Shown: piece by piece, positions 9,888 through 23,270 of the stretch
How the letters are laid out: every line of letters starts with the position of its first letter
How positions within the stretch are numbered: the stretch's first letter is position 1
NCBI GenBank assembly: GCA_029990175.1
Contig: JARKIP010000065.1
Span: forward strand, 3,848,501 to 3,912,500
Source of the DNA: Petunia secreta
Taxonomy: Eukaryota > Streptophyta > Magnoliopsida > Solanales > Solanaceae
Direction: 5' to 3'
DNA length: 64,000 nucleotides
Program-made: the position numbers and the translations under genes
Notes under the pieces: model-generated
What the model was told of the DNA's origin: nothing
Database searches by the model: none
What the model saw: the letters and a program-made list of their open reading frames with translations, nothing else

Positions 9888-11888
9888 TGTCATACCCGAT
9901 TTTGGACACAACTCGAGGCGAGTCGGGTTTCAGATCTGACTAGGTAAACTCGTTTGAGTTTAGATATTGGAGTCGCCACCTAATATAATTTCTAAGGCAG
10001 GTCTACTGTCCTATTTCAGAGATTCTATGTAGGTAAGAAGTCCAAGTGACTCAAGGAAGAAGGTGTTAGGTACTTCCCTGAGTCCCACAAAAAGTGATTA
10101 CCGTCCGAGTCTTAATTTTGGGATATAAACATCGTATATTGTCGTACATATCAACTTGGAAGTTTAATTTAGCACTTTAACTAAAGGTATAACACACATA
10201 CAAATGACTTTCACATTCGACCTATGTTTAAGCCTAATCGTATCTATGGCCTCTAATGTCAAAAGCCTAATCGTAAACAAACGTTATCATACAAATGGGC
10301 ATTCAATATCAACTTACATACACACTTGGAAAATAATATTTACATAAATAGTCTTTTTTGCAAATAGAGTTCGGATTTTAGCAAAACCCAAGAGGGAATT
10401 TGTTTTAAAATAAAATATCGGCCATTTAGGGTCGGTGTGACCCATCATTAATTGTCGAGCCCTAACCTTAATGGCCTTTTTGTGTTGGGGTCGGATTTTG
10501 AAATATATAAACGGAGGGGCTGTTTTTGAAAAATGGATTCACAAAAGCACATAAATGCATATAAGGGGCTGTCGCACGTAATAGTATACATATAAGTATT
10601 AGGCATGCAAATATATGGTCCAAATCATAGTTATAACTTAAGAAAATATCTTTAGGATGTATAAACGACCCCTAAGCTTTATCACCCCTGTACAGTATTA
10701 GATTAGTGCATAGGAGCGTTTTGAGTGATCAAAAACAGTTTATGCAGGCCGCTGCAATTTCCATAAACAGTCCACACTAAGCGTAAATAGCACAAAATAG
10801 CCCTTGTTTTAGGATTTCAAGTTATGATACAAACTAATCATGCTTCTGATGTACTTTAAGTGTGGAAAAACTTTAATGAAGATAAGATTTCAAACATATT
10901 GTCAAAACAATCAGTTTTCATGAAAAGAGAGCAGTCCTGAATCACTTTCTCTTAAGTCTAGCCATGATGCATTGCACAGAAGGGAGAAGGGGCAAGAGAA
11001 TTGCTCCTGGGTAGCCAGTTTTGTAGAACACCATTGTTGTACCCCTGTTTAAAGGATGCAGGCAGGGCACCTAGAAAATATGCAAATTTTAGGGGGGTCA
11101 GTTCCTAAGGGGAAACACAAAAAGAGAAGGGGTATTGGCCAAAGGAAGAAGGCCCTGTTCCTCAAAGATTAGGGAAGTATCCAGTTCTCAAAGGTCAGAA
11201 GTGTCAATAGTCAAAGGTTCTTTATTCCAGAACCATCCAAACCAGTAGGGCATAATAGGGTCTACATGAGACCAAATACAACTGCAAGCAAACAGAGTTA
11301 GCAGGGGATGGGGATGGGGAAAGGGAAAGGCTTGAATCAAAAGGCGATTGGCCAGTAACTCCTTTGAACAGATGCAGTCAGGGCACCCTTTAACAAAGGT
11401 GCAGGAATCCCAGAACAACGCATACCAAAACTAAGTAGAGCGGAGATGATGCAAGTCAAGTTGAGGACGCGCACACACACACATAGATGTCATAGTTGAT
11501 CAGAGAGCGAGCAACAACCTTACTATTTTCAATTACATCTCCTTAGCAAACATAGACATGATTTCAAGGGTGCAAGGATTTCTTAGGATTATCTGCATAC
11601 CCAAGCATACAAGTAGTTTAAAAAAATAGGAACAAGATAAGCATATGCAGACACACATAGATGATAGTAAGTGAAAGAATACCTTTGAGTATTGTGAAGC
11701 TAATATGGATGTAGACAGTAGGAAAGAAAAGTAGGACCAGTACTCAACACAAGCAGTAGTGATCTTGCCAGGAAAGCAAGTAAACAAAAGAACTAAATGC
11801 CAAAAGTTATGCAGAATGTTGTTTAAGTATACCAGTGTATTTCTGAATTTTTCCCGTGTTCTTGTTTTTTTTAGTCGAGAAAGAGAAG

Positions 11889-11900
11889 AGTTTATATAGG
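11889..11900 (-). promoter_or_regulatory. TATA box of the A 3' LTR
   Basis: The minus strand reads CCTATATAAACTC, preceded by CCCCTACTATG. The same sequence is in the other LTR (about 31635-31646). Transcription would run leftward. It is the best TATA candidate in this LTR. Confidence 0.55.
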
Positions 11901-12546
11901 CATAGTAGGGGTTCGGAAAGCAACGGGTATAAATTAATAAGGCAACAAATACAGCCTTCCAAGAATAAAAGGGGACATACTGAGTCAATCTTCCAAAAAT
12001 AGGGTAGTCAATCCCAAATTCTTAGGCCAATCAATCCTGAATTGATTTGAAAACCTTTCCCTCACACTTAACCTAGTCCAGATTCACTAATCCCCCCACA
12101 AACAGGTTTGAACCTCAACAGATTTCAAAACATAATTTCAATGATCATGCTAATTTCTTTCTAGATTCTAACCACAGATTCCAATCAAACATTAAACAAA
12201 ATCCCTTGAATCATGCAAATCACCCCACCAGTTCCGGTTTTAATAAAACAAGTCAAATAATACACAGTATGATTGTTCACACGGTTTAAGCAAACTATAG
12301 CAATTTCTAAATTTCAGATTCAACATAGAATTTAACCATAACCATGTCGAAGTCAAAGCGTAAACAGGTTCACTACGATGTCCAAACAGATCAACAGTTC
12401 AAAGAGGTTATAAATCATGCGGATCAATTAATTAACAATTGAAACAATAATCATGCTAATTCAAAGAGACATAGGAGATGTAACGTCACACAAATTTCAC
12501 AAAAAATCCCAAAAAAAAAAAATAAGGTTACCCGTTTACCAGAAAC

Positions 12547-12564
12547 CGGGTCGATCGCGACCCG
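12547..12564. promoter_or_regulatory. Perfect GC-rich palindrome in the A 3' LTR
   Basis: CGGGTCGATCGCGACCCG has 7-base arms (CGGGTCG/CGACCCG) around ATCG, in otherwise AT-rich DNA. It is unchanged at 32293-32310 in the other LTR. A second GC-rich inverted repeat (CCGCCGG ... CCCGGCGG) lies about 80 bases farther on. The function is unknown; in the element's sense direction it lies upstream of the TATA box. Confidence 0.7.
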
Positions 12565-13371
12565 TTATGAAATTGACTTCGCGTGGGGTTTCTTACCCCG
12601 TTTAAGCAATATCATCTCTAAATTGACGACCTGAGCGCCGCCGGAGGCGTCTCCCGGCGGTGGTGTCACAGTCATCAAAAGTTGAATCTCGCCCTTGCCC
12701 AAACATCCTCAAAACTATATGGGTTTTGTAGCGTACTTCGAGGGGAACACGGTGATGTTATTTTCCCTAATTTTCTCCGGCTAAAATGGCCTGAAAAGTG
12801 ATCGACTAGAGGGTGGCGATTTGTTTCGCCAAAGGAGAGAGAGAAAGTATATCTCAGCACCAATGATGGGGGAAAATGGGGGGTCGCGTGGGGTAGGTTA
12901 GGAATTTTTATTTTTTCAGTAGTTGGATCAAATCAACGGATGGTTAGGATTAAGCTACGCAGGCGCAAAGGTGGAAAAATAAGCTGATATGTGTATGTGA
13001 CGTGTGCATATATATTGTATTTGGTGTAAAAATAGGTATAAATAGGTATAAAAATAAGTATAAAATGGACTTAAAAATATAGAAAAATTAGGGAATTAAT
13101 TTTAAAATGCTAGGAAGGCTAAAATACATAGAAATTGTAATTTTGAGGCTTCAAACAATTTTGGATAAGTTTTTCAAAAATGGGAGTAATTGCGATAATT
13201 GTAAAAACAGCTAATGGTTTGAGACGATGCTTTGAAAATAGCCTCAATTTTAGGGCTATTTTGAGAAGATAATTTGAAAGAATAGACAAGGTGGGAATGG
13301 ATACACAAGCGTGTGTGAAATTCAAGAATTGTTAATTTTGAAAATATGAGGGACAAAATTGGGTGTCAACA

Positions 13372-13392
13372 GCTGCCCCTCTTTGCCCGGGG
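13372..13392 (-). other. Polypurine tract of element A
   Basis: The minus strand reads CCGGGCAAAGAGGGGCAGC directly before TGTTGACACCC. The core is identical to that of B and E. Confidence 0.8.
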
Positions 13393-13728
13393 ATGATGAA
13401 AGAGTCTTCGAGCAAAGACGTTGATAGTGCGGCCAATTTTGTCATGTCTATAGAAGAGCCTATGACTTAAGAGGATGTAGGGCGTCAGGCTGAAATGCTT
13501 TCTTTGCTCGGGGTGTGTTTCCTGCAATGAAAATGTGTTTGCAACATAATGTAGATAAAAACTACCTTTCTTCTTGGCTGGATTGTCTTTCCAGGATTCT
13601 TGCAGTATGAAATTATTTCTGCCATGCCATGATTGCGTGTCTTTTGTTGTCAAGTGATAGATTCGACATCAGGTTGTATGCCCTCCGTCGGTGCATTGGG
13701 CTGTGTACCCTCCACAAAGAAATAAAAT

Positions 13729-14285
13729 GACAAATCGATATCGGGCTGTGTACCCTCTATCGATGCTTCGGGTTATGTGCCCTCAGCTAATTTAAATGAC
13801 AAATCGATATCGGGCTGCGTACCCTCAACCGACACTTTGGGTTGTGTGCCCTCAGCTAATTTAAAATGACAAATCGATATCGGGCTGTGTACCCTCAACC
13901 GACGCTTCAGGTTGTGTGCCCTCAGCTAATTTAAAATGAAAAATCGATATCGGGTTGTGTACCCTCAACCGACACTTCGGGTTGTGTGCCCTCAGCTAAT
14001 TTATAATGACAAATCGATATCGGGCTGTGTACCCTCAATCGACGCTTTGGGTTGTGTGCCCTCAGCTAATTTAAAATGACAAATCGATATCGGGCTGTGT
14101 ACCCTCAATCGACGCTACGGGTTGTGTACTCTCAGCTAATTTAAAATGACAAATCGATATCGAGTTGTGTACCCTCAATCGACGCTTCGGGTTGTGTGCC
14201 CTCAGCTAATTTAAAATGACAAATCGATATCGAGTTGTGTACTCTCAATCAATGCTTTGGGGTCTGTGCCCTCAACTAATTTGAA
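13729..14285 (-). repeat. 70-bp tandem array in the 3' region of element A
   Basis: Eight units start near 13729, 13798, 13868, 13938, 14008, 14078, 14148 and 14218. Each contains GACAAATCGATATCGGGCTG and TGTGTGCCCTCAGCTAATTT. The two halves resemble each other (GGG-TGTGT-CCCTCA in both), pointing to an older 35-base unit. A weaker related stretch lies at 13660-13728. The unit is unrelated to B's 53-bp unit in the same relative place. Confidence 0.9.
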
Positions 14286-14929
14286 TGAAAAACCTTTTCA
14301 TTGAAATACTTCTGTCGTGTACTGTTGATTTAGGTATCTTTCGTGCCTGCACCTAAAGAAAGATTGGTGAGTTTGTACGGGGTGGTTTGGTTTGTGCATT
14401 CTTGGCTTGTTTCGCGTTCGCTGTCCACGAGTGCCAGGATTTTGACTGAATTGACAGGGATATGCATAAAATAGTATATAATACAAATGATTTCGAAAAG
14501 CTTTTATAAGAAAGAAAATGAAATAAAATATTTTATCCCATTGAGTCACACGTCGCGTTGTGTAATGCCAAAGTTGTCGTCCTTCATGCTTCTCCAAACA
14601 CCCTTAAGTGAATTTTGACGGCGACCTCAAAATTCTGCCCCAGTTTGTATTTGAAATTTTTGAGAGGTCCTCAAAAATTTCTGACCCAGTGTCGACTATG
14701 TTTGTCATTTGGGAATTTTCGAGATTTCCTAAAAAAAATTTACCCCAGTGTTCGTTTCGTGGGAAAATGAGATTTTTATATTTATGCGACCGAACCTTGA
14801 ATAGGTTGCCTACGTATCCCACTTGGGGAATCAGGTCATGACGTAGTTCAGATTACATAATATATTGTAGAATGTAGAAATCATTAATCGGTACGAACTC
14901 CTATACATAGTATCTCTTGATAGCGTCTG
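14286..14929 (-). other. Non-coding 3' region of element A
   Basis: This lies between the array and the integrase remnant. It holds CCCCAGT tracts like those of B and the form 1 conserved stem-loop (14809-14846). No coding signal was seen. Confidence 0.6.
14809..14846 (-). other. Conserved 3'-region stem-loop, form 1 (element A)
   Basis: The plus strand reads CCTACGTATCCCACTTGGGG then AATCAGGTCATGACGTAG. CTACGT pairs with ACGTAG and TCCC with GGGA or GGGG. It sits a short way past the integrase remnant. It is the counterpart of the B, C and E copies. Confidence 0.7.
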
Positions 14930-15760
14930 AGTTGATTGGTTTCGGCCAGACTTCTCCATCCATTTATGCCAATATTAATGCTCCTCCATTCAGAACTCGG
15001 TGAACCATGTACGGCCCTTGCCAGTTTGGTGCAAACTTTCCTTTTGCTTCTTCTTGATTTGGAAATATCTTCTTCAAAACTAATTGCCCAGGTTCAAAGA
15101 ATCACTTTCGAACTTTCTTGCTGAATGTTTTGGCCATCTTTCTCTGATATAATTGCCCATGACATATTGCATTCAATCTCTGACCATCGATGAGGGCCAA
15201 TTGCTCTATTCTTCCTTTGATCTATTCAGCATCATTTCAATTGCGTCTCTTGGATGATTCTCAAAGATGGTATCTCAACCTTCGCAGGTACCACTGCTTC
15301 GGTGCCATACACCAACAAATAAGGAGTAGCACCTGTTCATGTTCTCATTGTGGTGCGGTACCCTAACAGGGCATAGGGTAGGTTCTCATGCCATTGTTTT
15401 GATGTTCCTGTCATCTTGCACAATATCCTCTTGATATTTTTACTGACTGCCTCGACTGCACCATTCATTTGAGGTCTTTATGCAGTGGAGTTGCGATACT
15501 TGATCTTGAAGACCACACAAGCTTCTTTCATCAGGTAGCTGTTCAGATTTGACCCATTGTCAGTGATGATGGATTCAGGAATGCCAAATCGGCACGTCAT
15601 CTTATCACGGACAAAGTTCGACACCACTTTCTTCGTTACTGATTTATATGATGCAGCTTCTACCCATTTGGTAAAATAATCAATGGCTACCAGTATGAAG
15701 CGGTGCCCATTGGAAGCGGCTGGATCGATAGGTCCTATGACATCCATCCCCCCAGGCGGC
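14930..15760 (-). pseudogene. int: Integrase core and C-terminal remnant of element A
   Basis: This would encode the DDE integrase that inserts the cDNA. An open part (15478-15747) starts MDVIGPIDPAASNGHRF and holds the first catalytic Asp (DVIGP) and the second (ITDNGSNL). The next codon after YRNSTA is a TAA stop where a Tyr codon is expected (YRPQMNGAVEA is usual). NGAVEA, carrying the Glu, continues in frame after it. Farther left the frame decays through several stops. The zinc-binding part is in a different frame upstream, separated by a frameshift near 15750. Confidence 0.8.
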
Positions 15761-17044
15761 GAAAGGCCAAGGCGATCCCATAATGTTCAATTCATTAGGA
15801 GGCACTCTAATCATATCTCCATGGACTTGGCATTGATGGAATTTCTTCGCGTGCTTTATGCAGTCATGTTCCATTGTCATCCAGAAATAGCCAGCTCTCA
15901 AAATCTTCTTTGCAAGTACGAAACCGTTCATGTGTGGGCCACACGCACCAGAGTGTACCTGTTCTAACAATTTAGCATCTTCTTTTGCGTCCACACACCT
16001 CAGCAGACCTAGATTGGGTGTCCTTTTGTACAAAACTTCCCCATTCAGAAAGAAACCACTTGCTAACCTTCTCAGTGTCTTCTTTTGGAGACTTCTTGCA
16101 TTCTTCGGATAATCACCGTCTTTGAGAAACCCTTTGATGTCGTAGAACCAAGGCTGTCCGTCCGATTCGTCCTCCACATGATAACAGTAGGCTGGTTGCT
16201 TCCTCACTGTCACGGGTACTGGGTCAATGTAGTTCTTGTCTTGATGCTTGATCATGGAAGATATGGTGGCCAAAGCGTCCGCGAACTCATTTTGAAGTCT
16301 AGGTACATGCTGGAATTCTATCTTGGTGAATCTTTGCTTCAGCTCCTTTATGCACTCCAGATATGGCAATATCTTCAAGTTCTTTGATGTCAATTCCCCT
16401 CGGACTTGGTGAATCAATAAGTCAGAATCCCCGATTGCTAACAGCTCTTGTATGTTCATATCTACTGCCAATCTAAGACCCAAGATGAAGGCCTCATATT
16501 CCACCATGTTGTTGGTACAAGGGAACCTCAGTTTGGCCGTGACAGGATAGTGTTGTCCAGTCTCGGAAACTAATACCGCTCCAATGCCAACTCCTTTCAA
16601 ATTGACCGCTCCATCAAAGAATAGCCTCCAACCATCATACTCTCCGGTGATCTCTTCTCCTACGAACATGACTTCTTCGTCAGGTAAGTAGGTGTGCAAA
16701 GGTTCATAGTCATCTCCCACAGGATTCTCGGCCATATGATCAGCCAAGGCTTGAGCTTTTACCGCCTTTTGAGTGACAAAGGTGATGTCGAATTCGCTGA
16801 GCAGCATTTGCCATTTAGCCAGCTTTCTAGTAGGCATTGGTTTTTGGAAGATGTACTTGAAAGAGTCCATCCTTGATATTAGCAATGTTGAGTAAGATGT
16901 CAGGTAATGTCTCAGCTTTTGTGCTATCCAAGTTAGCGCGCAGCACGTGCGCTCCAGCAATGTGTACTTGGCTTCGTAAGGAGTGAACTTCATTCTTAGA
17001 TAGTATATGGCTTGCTCCTTCCTCCCAGTTGAATCATGTTGTCC
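15700..17044 (-). pseudogene. RNase H, second (archaeal-type) RNase H and integrase zinc domain of element A
   Basis: A 460-residue open frame ends at 15680. Residues 8-120 are the end of the usual RNase H and its connection (YEAKYTLLERTCCALTW, HYLTSYSTLLISRMD). Residues about 143-270 form a second RNase H with likely catalytic Asp150 (FFDGA), Glu188 (VEYEAF), Asp212 (GDSDLL) and Asp262 (FADALA), the dual arrangement known for Tat elements. The integrase zinc domain follows at about 365-415 with HSGACGPHMNG and HQCQVHGD. The first Cys of the usual C-H-Q-C is Phe. The frame is cut at its N-terminal side by the solo LTR at 17050, and its last ~35 residues are out of frame. Confidence 0.85.
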
Positions 17045-17049
17045 CAATA
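17045..17049. repeat. CAATA target-site duplication, left copy
   Basis: CAATA directly precedes the solo LTR and recurs at 19906-19910 directly after it, a perfect 5-base duplication. Confidence 0.9.
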
Positions 17050-19905
<2,856 letters not shown>

Positions 19906-19910
19906 CAATA
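19906..19910. repeat. CAATA target-site duplication, right copy
   Basis: This is the second copy of the 5-base duplication flanking the solo LTR. Confidence 0.9.
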
Positions 19911-21185
19911 CGCAACCAAAGGCCGAGTCAACCACAGAGAAGTACAAAATAAAAGGTCGCGCAGGCTCAAGTGGGACCAGCACAGGCGGGTAAGACAAGT
20001 ACTCCTTTATTCGATCAAATGCTTTTTGGCAATCCTCTGTCCACTCTATCACTGCATCTTTCTTCAGCAGCTTGATGATTGGCTCACAGATAACGGTGGA
20101 TTGTGCTATAAAGCGGCTGATACAATTGAGCCTCCCCAAGAAACTCATAACTTCTTTCTTGCTTTTTGGCGGTGGAAATTTTTTGATGGCTTTGATCTTG
20201 GACGGATCAAGCTCGATACCCCTTGTACTGACGATGAAACCCAAGAGTTTCCCTGCTGGAACACCAAAAGAACATTTTGCCGGATTCAACTTCAGATTGT
20301 ACTTTCGCAAGCGGTTGAAGAACTTGCGCAAGTTGTCAAGATGCTCCGAACTCTTCTTTGATTTGATGATCACGTCGTCTACATAGACTTCAATCTCCTT
20401 GTGCATCAGGTCATGGAACATAGTTGTCATAGCCCTCATATAAGTTGCCCCAACATTCTTCAACCCAAATGGCATAACCTTTTAGCAATAAGTTCCCCAT
20501 GACATAGTGAAGGCTGTCTTTTCGGCATCCTCTTCATCCATGAGAATTTGATGATAACTAACGAAACAGTCCACGAAGGATTGCAGTTCGTGTTTCGTGC
20601 AGTTGTCAATCAGGATATGTATGTTTGGCAATGGAAAATCATCCTTCGGGCTTGCTCTATTTAGGTCTCTGTAATCCATACAAACTCGGAGTTTTCCATC
20701 TTTCTTCAGCACTGGGACAATATTAGCCAGCCAAGTTGGATATTTGATTGTTTCAGAATCCCTGCATTGGGTTGCTTAGTTACTTCTTCACCAATTTTCA
20801 GCAGAACTGATGACTTGAAAGTTCGGGCCTTTTGTTTGACCGGCGGAAAATCCAGATTGATAGGTAATTTGTGGGCTAGCACATCCGTGCTTATGCCGGT
20901 CTTGTCATCGTACGACCAAGCGAATACGTCCTCATATTCTTTAACAAACTCAATATATCGCTTTTTATCCTCGGCATTGAGATGCACACTGATCCTTGTC
21001 TCTTTCACAATTTTCTCATCTCCTAAGTTTATCACCTCAGTCTCCTCAAGGTTTGGCTTAGGTTTGTTTTCAAATCTCTCAATTTCTTCTTGTGTAGTTT
21101 CATCAAAATCATCATAATCAGCTCCAGCTTCTCCAAGCTCAATTGTTTCATTACACGTTGCGATTATAGACTCAATGGGATTATT
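19911..21185 (-). pseudogene. pol: Reverse transcriptase (and start of RNase H) pseudogene of element A
   Basis: This would copy the element RNA into DNA. The N-terminal part (20706-21035, with coding similarity up to about 21185) has EYEDVFAWSYDD and LPINLDFPPVKQKAR. A frameshift near 20715-20740 leads to LKKDGKLRVCMDYRDLN and FPLPNIHILID. A TAA stop near 20480 replaces the expected Tyr codon just before MPFGLKNVGATYMRAM. The catalytic YVDD is at about 20374-20385. The thumb/connection follows with LGFIVSTRGIELDP and EVMSFLGRLNCISRFI, then the start of RNase H (ARPFILYFSV), which the solo LTR cuts off. At least one frameshift, one stop and one insertion make it inactive. Confidence 0.88.
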
Positions 21186-21400
21186 AGTTGAATGTTGAAA
21201 AAGTAAAATATTGCAAAATTAAAAGAATAAAGCAAAGAGTTAAATGGGAAATAATGCGACATTTTATTTGTGAATCCTTGCAAAACAAAGTTCGTAGGGA
21301 AGCATGTTCAATAGGATTGGAAAAATGCAAACTCCACGACTTAGAGCCGGGTTTATTTTAGAAAGCATAAAACTAAATTTTATTCCCCTAGCTCTACCAA
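21186..21400 (-). other. Probable intron between protease/G-patch and RT in element A
   Basis: Coding similarity breaks off after AYHGPW near 21394 and resumes with NPIESIIATCNET near 21180. Between them the minus strand is AT-rich and non-coding. It begins with a possible donor (CTTG/GTAGAGC) and ends with a T-rich tract, a CTAAT branch-like site and an AG. Ogre elements are known to carry an intron at this place. The exact splice sites are inferred. Confidence 0.5.
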
Positions 21401-22197
21401 GGTCCATGGTAAGCTCGGGCCCAGTTGTTGTACCAGTTGTTCAGTGCTGCTCCAGATCCAGCCCTTGTCAGTTCAGGAGGTTCAACATGTTCTTCCAGGA
21501 TCACACAACAGTCCTCATCAGCTATGAATAGATTTTGCATTCCTGCCAGCAGATCCTCTTCAGCATCGGCTACTTTCGGCTCTACTCCTTGTGCTGCGGA
21601 CACCTCCCCTTTTCGACCATCCAAGTATCCAGACGAGACGAAGATATGCAAGAGAGTCTTGGTGCTTTTCTTATAGAACTTGAAATCCAATGACGCTTCT
21701 TCCATGCTCTTTTCATAGGTCACAATGTACCCTATGCCAGCTTTCTCATTGTCAGGCCTCATCACAATTCTGATTGGCTCGACCATATCATCCAAGTTCT
21801 TGCCCAAACCTTTGTTAGGTTTATAGCCTTGCTTGATCATGATACCTATAACCCAGTCTCCAGGCCATTTTGCATGTTGTGGGAGTACATATGGCTCCTC
21901 GATCACCACCTCCATAGGTTCAGGTGCTTTGGGTATCCACACTTGCCCTCCATTTGTTTCTTCAGAGATGCGTTTCCAATTGGGACGAGCATTGGGTGAG
22001 TACATTAGTCGCTTCTCGGTCTTAGTTAGTAAGGTCTCACGAAATTCGTGTGAGGGCACTCCCCATTCAGACATGACTGGTTCCCAGACCAGATTCCTCC
22101 CTTCGTAAGCTTTGCCTCGGCTATCCCAATAAGCGCTGTAAAAGTCCCTCTTTCTTTCTTCAACCCCTAGGTGGTGTATTGACCAACTTGGGAGCAA
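21394..22197 (-). pseudogene. Protease-RT linker with G-patch domain (element A)
   Basis: A 267-residue frame starts MLPSWSIHHLGVEERKRDFY. Residues about 148-190 read IMIKQGYKPNKGLGKNLDDM and end at GIGYIV, a glycine-rich G-patch as known downstream of the protease in Tat/Ogre elements and some retroviruses. It probably binds RNA or a helicase. A TAG and then a TAA separate it from the protease frame (22256), so in the intact ancestor the two were probably one protein. The end near 21394 abuts the probable intron donor. Confidence 0.65.
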
Positions 22198-22255
22198 AGT
22201 GTGCAGTGTAACCCATTTGGACCATATCTGTGGGATCCCAACTTGAATTTTAGTT

Positions 22256-23270
22256 CTAGCGGCTTCCTAGTTGAGTGCCTTGTACTGCTCCCACATGTTC
22301 TACAGTATAGAATGTCTGCCCATCAGGAGTATTCTCTTCAATTGCTGGTATGGTTTGCTCGTTGTAGATGGAATTGTTCCCCTCATCGAACACTAATACC
22401 TCTTTGTGATCCCATTCGAACTTCACGGTTTGGTGCAATGTAGAAGGCACCGCACCAGCCATATAGATCCAAGGCCTCCCCAGTAGCAGATTGTAGGAGG
22501 CAGAGATGTCCATGACATGGAACTCAGTAGTGAACTCCACAGGGGCAACCATGATAGTCAGGTCAATCTCCCCAATGGTGCTTCTTTGTGACCCATCAAA
22601 CGCCTTCCCCTTCATGTCGCTCTCCCTTATCTTGCTTTGATCAATTCCCATTCTTTTCAGAGTGATGAACGGGCATATGTTCATACCAAAACCTCCATCG
22701 ATCAGAACTCTTCCCACGAACCAGTCTTTACATTTGACAGTGATCTGCAAAGCTTTGTTGTGATTCAACCCTTCAGGTGGTAGCTCATCTCCGTGAAAAG
22801 CTATTCGGTTGGCCTCCATGACTTGTCCAACCATGCTAGCCAGGTTTTCAACTGAAGTGTCCACCGGAACATGTGGTTCGTCCAACACCCTCATCAAAGC
22901 ACTTTGGTGACTCTCCGATTTGAGGAGCAGAGCCAAAACAGAGATTTGTGCTGGAGTTTTGCCCAAGTGCTCAACTATGGAGTACTCCTTTGGTTTCACT
23001 TTCTTCCATAGTCCCTCAGACTCTACCTCGCTAATGCCTCGCCTATCTTGGACGAGGTGCTCGGGAGTGTAAATTCTCCCACTCCTCGTCATCCCTTGTG
23101 CGGCAACAGTCTCAACTACAGACTTATTCTTCTTCTCCCCTTCATAATCCCATGGCACCGCCTTGTCGTTGTATGGTGGAACCACATCGACATAGAATTC
23201 GGAAGCCACATCTACCTCAATGGACTCTAGTGTTGTAGCGGCTTGAGTGACTGAAGCGGTGGCTGGTACC
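22256..23270 (-). pseudogene. pro: Aspartic protease region of element A
   Basis: The 317-residue frame starts at 23209, but the open frame extends upstream to about 23270 with VTQAATTLESIEVDV. Around residue 168 it has VLIDGGFGMNICPF, the retropepsin active-site loop with the D-G-G form seen in Tat elements, and later YNLLLGRPWIYMAGAVPST, the usual end of the protease core. It would mature the Gag-Pol polyprotein. An A11 run on the minus strand (23271-23281) puts gag and protease in different frames. A TAG ends it at GTQLGSR. Confidence 0.8.

Larger units (their letters stand above)
9888..13371 (-). mobile_element. 3' LTR of element A
   Basis: It starts TGTCATACCCG and ends GGGTGTCAACA on the plus strand, with the PPT right after. 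It aligns along its length with 29480-33120. A 151-residue minus frame (11533-11988) inside it has no known motif and is only partly kept in the other copy, so it is not taken as a gene. The transcription signals are listed separately. Confidence 0.9.

Noticed and set aside
11533..11988. A 151-residue minus frame in the A 3' LTR
   Set aside because: It lies over the TATA region of an LTR. The other LTR copy keeps only a 91-residue part with a different N-terminus, and there is no motif.
15683..16387. Plus-strand frames over A's integrase and RNase H
   Set aside because: They are antisense shadows of the clear minus-strand pol sequence.
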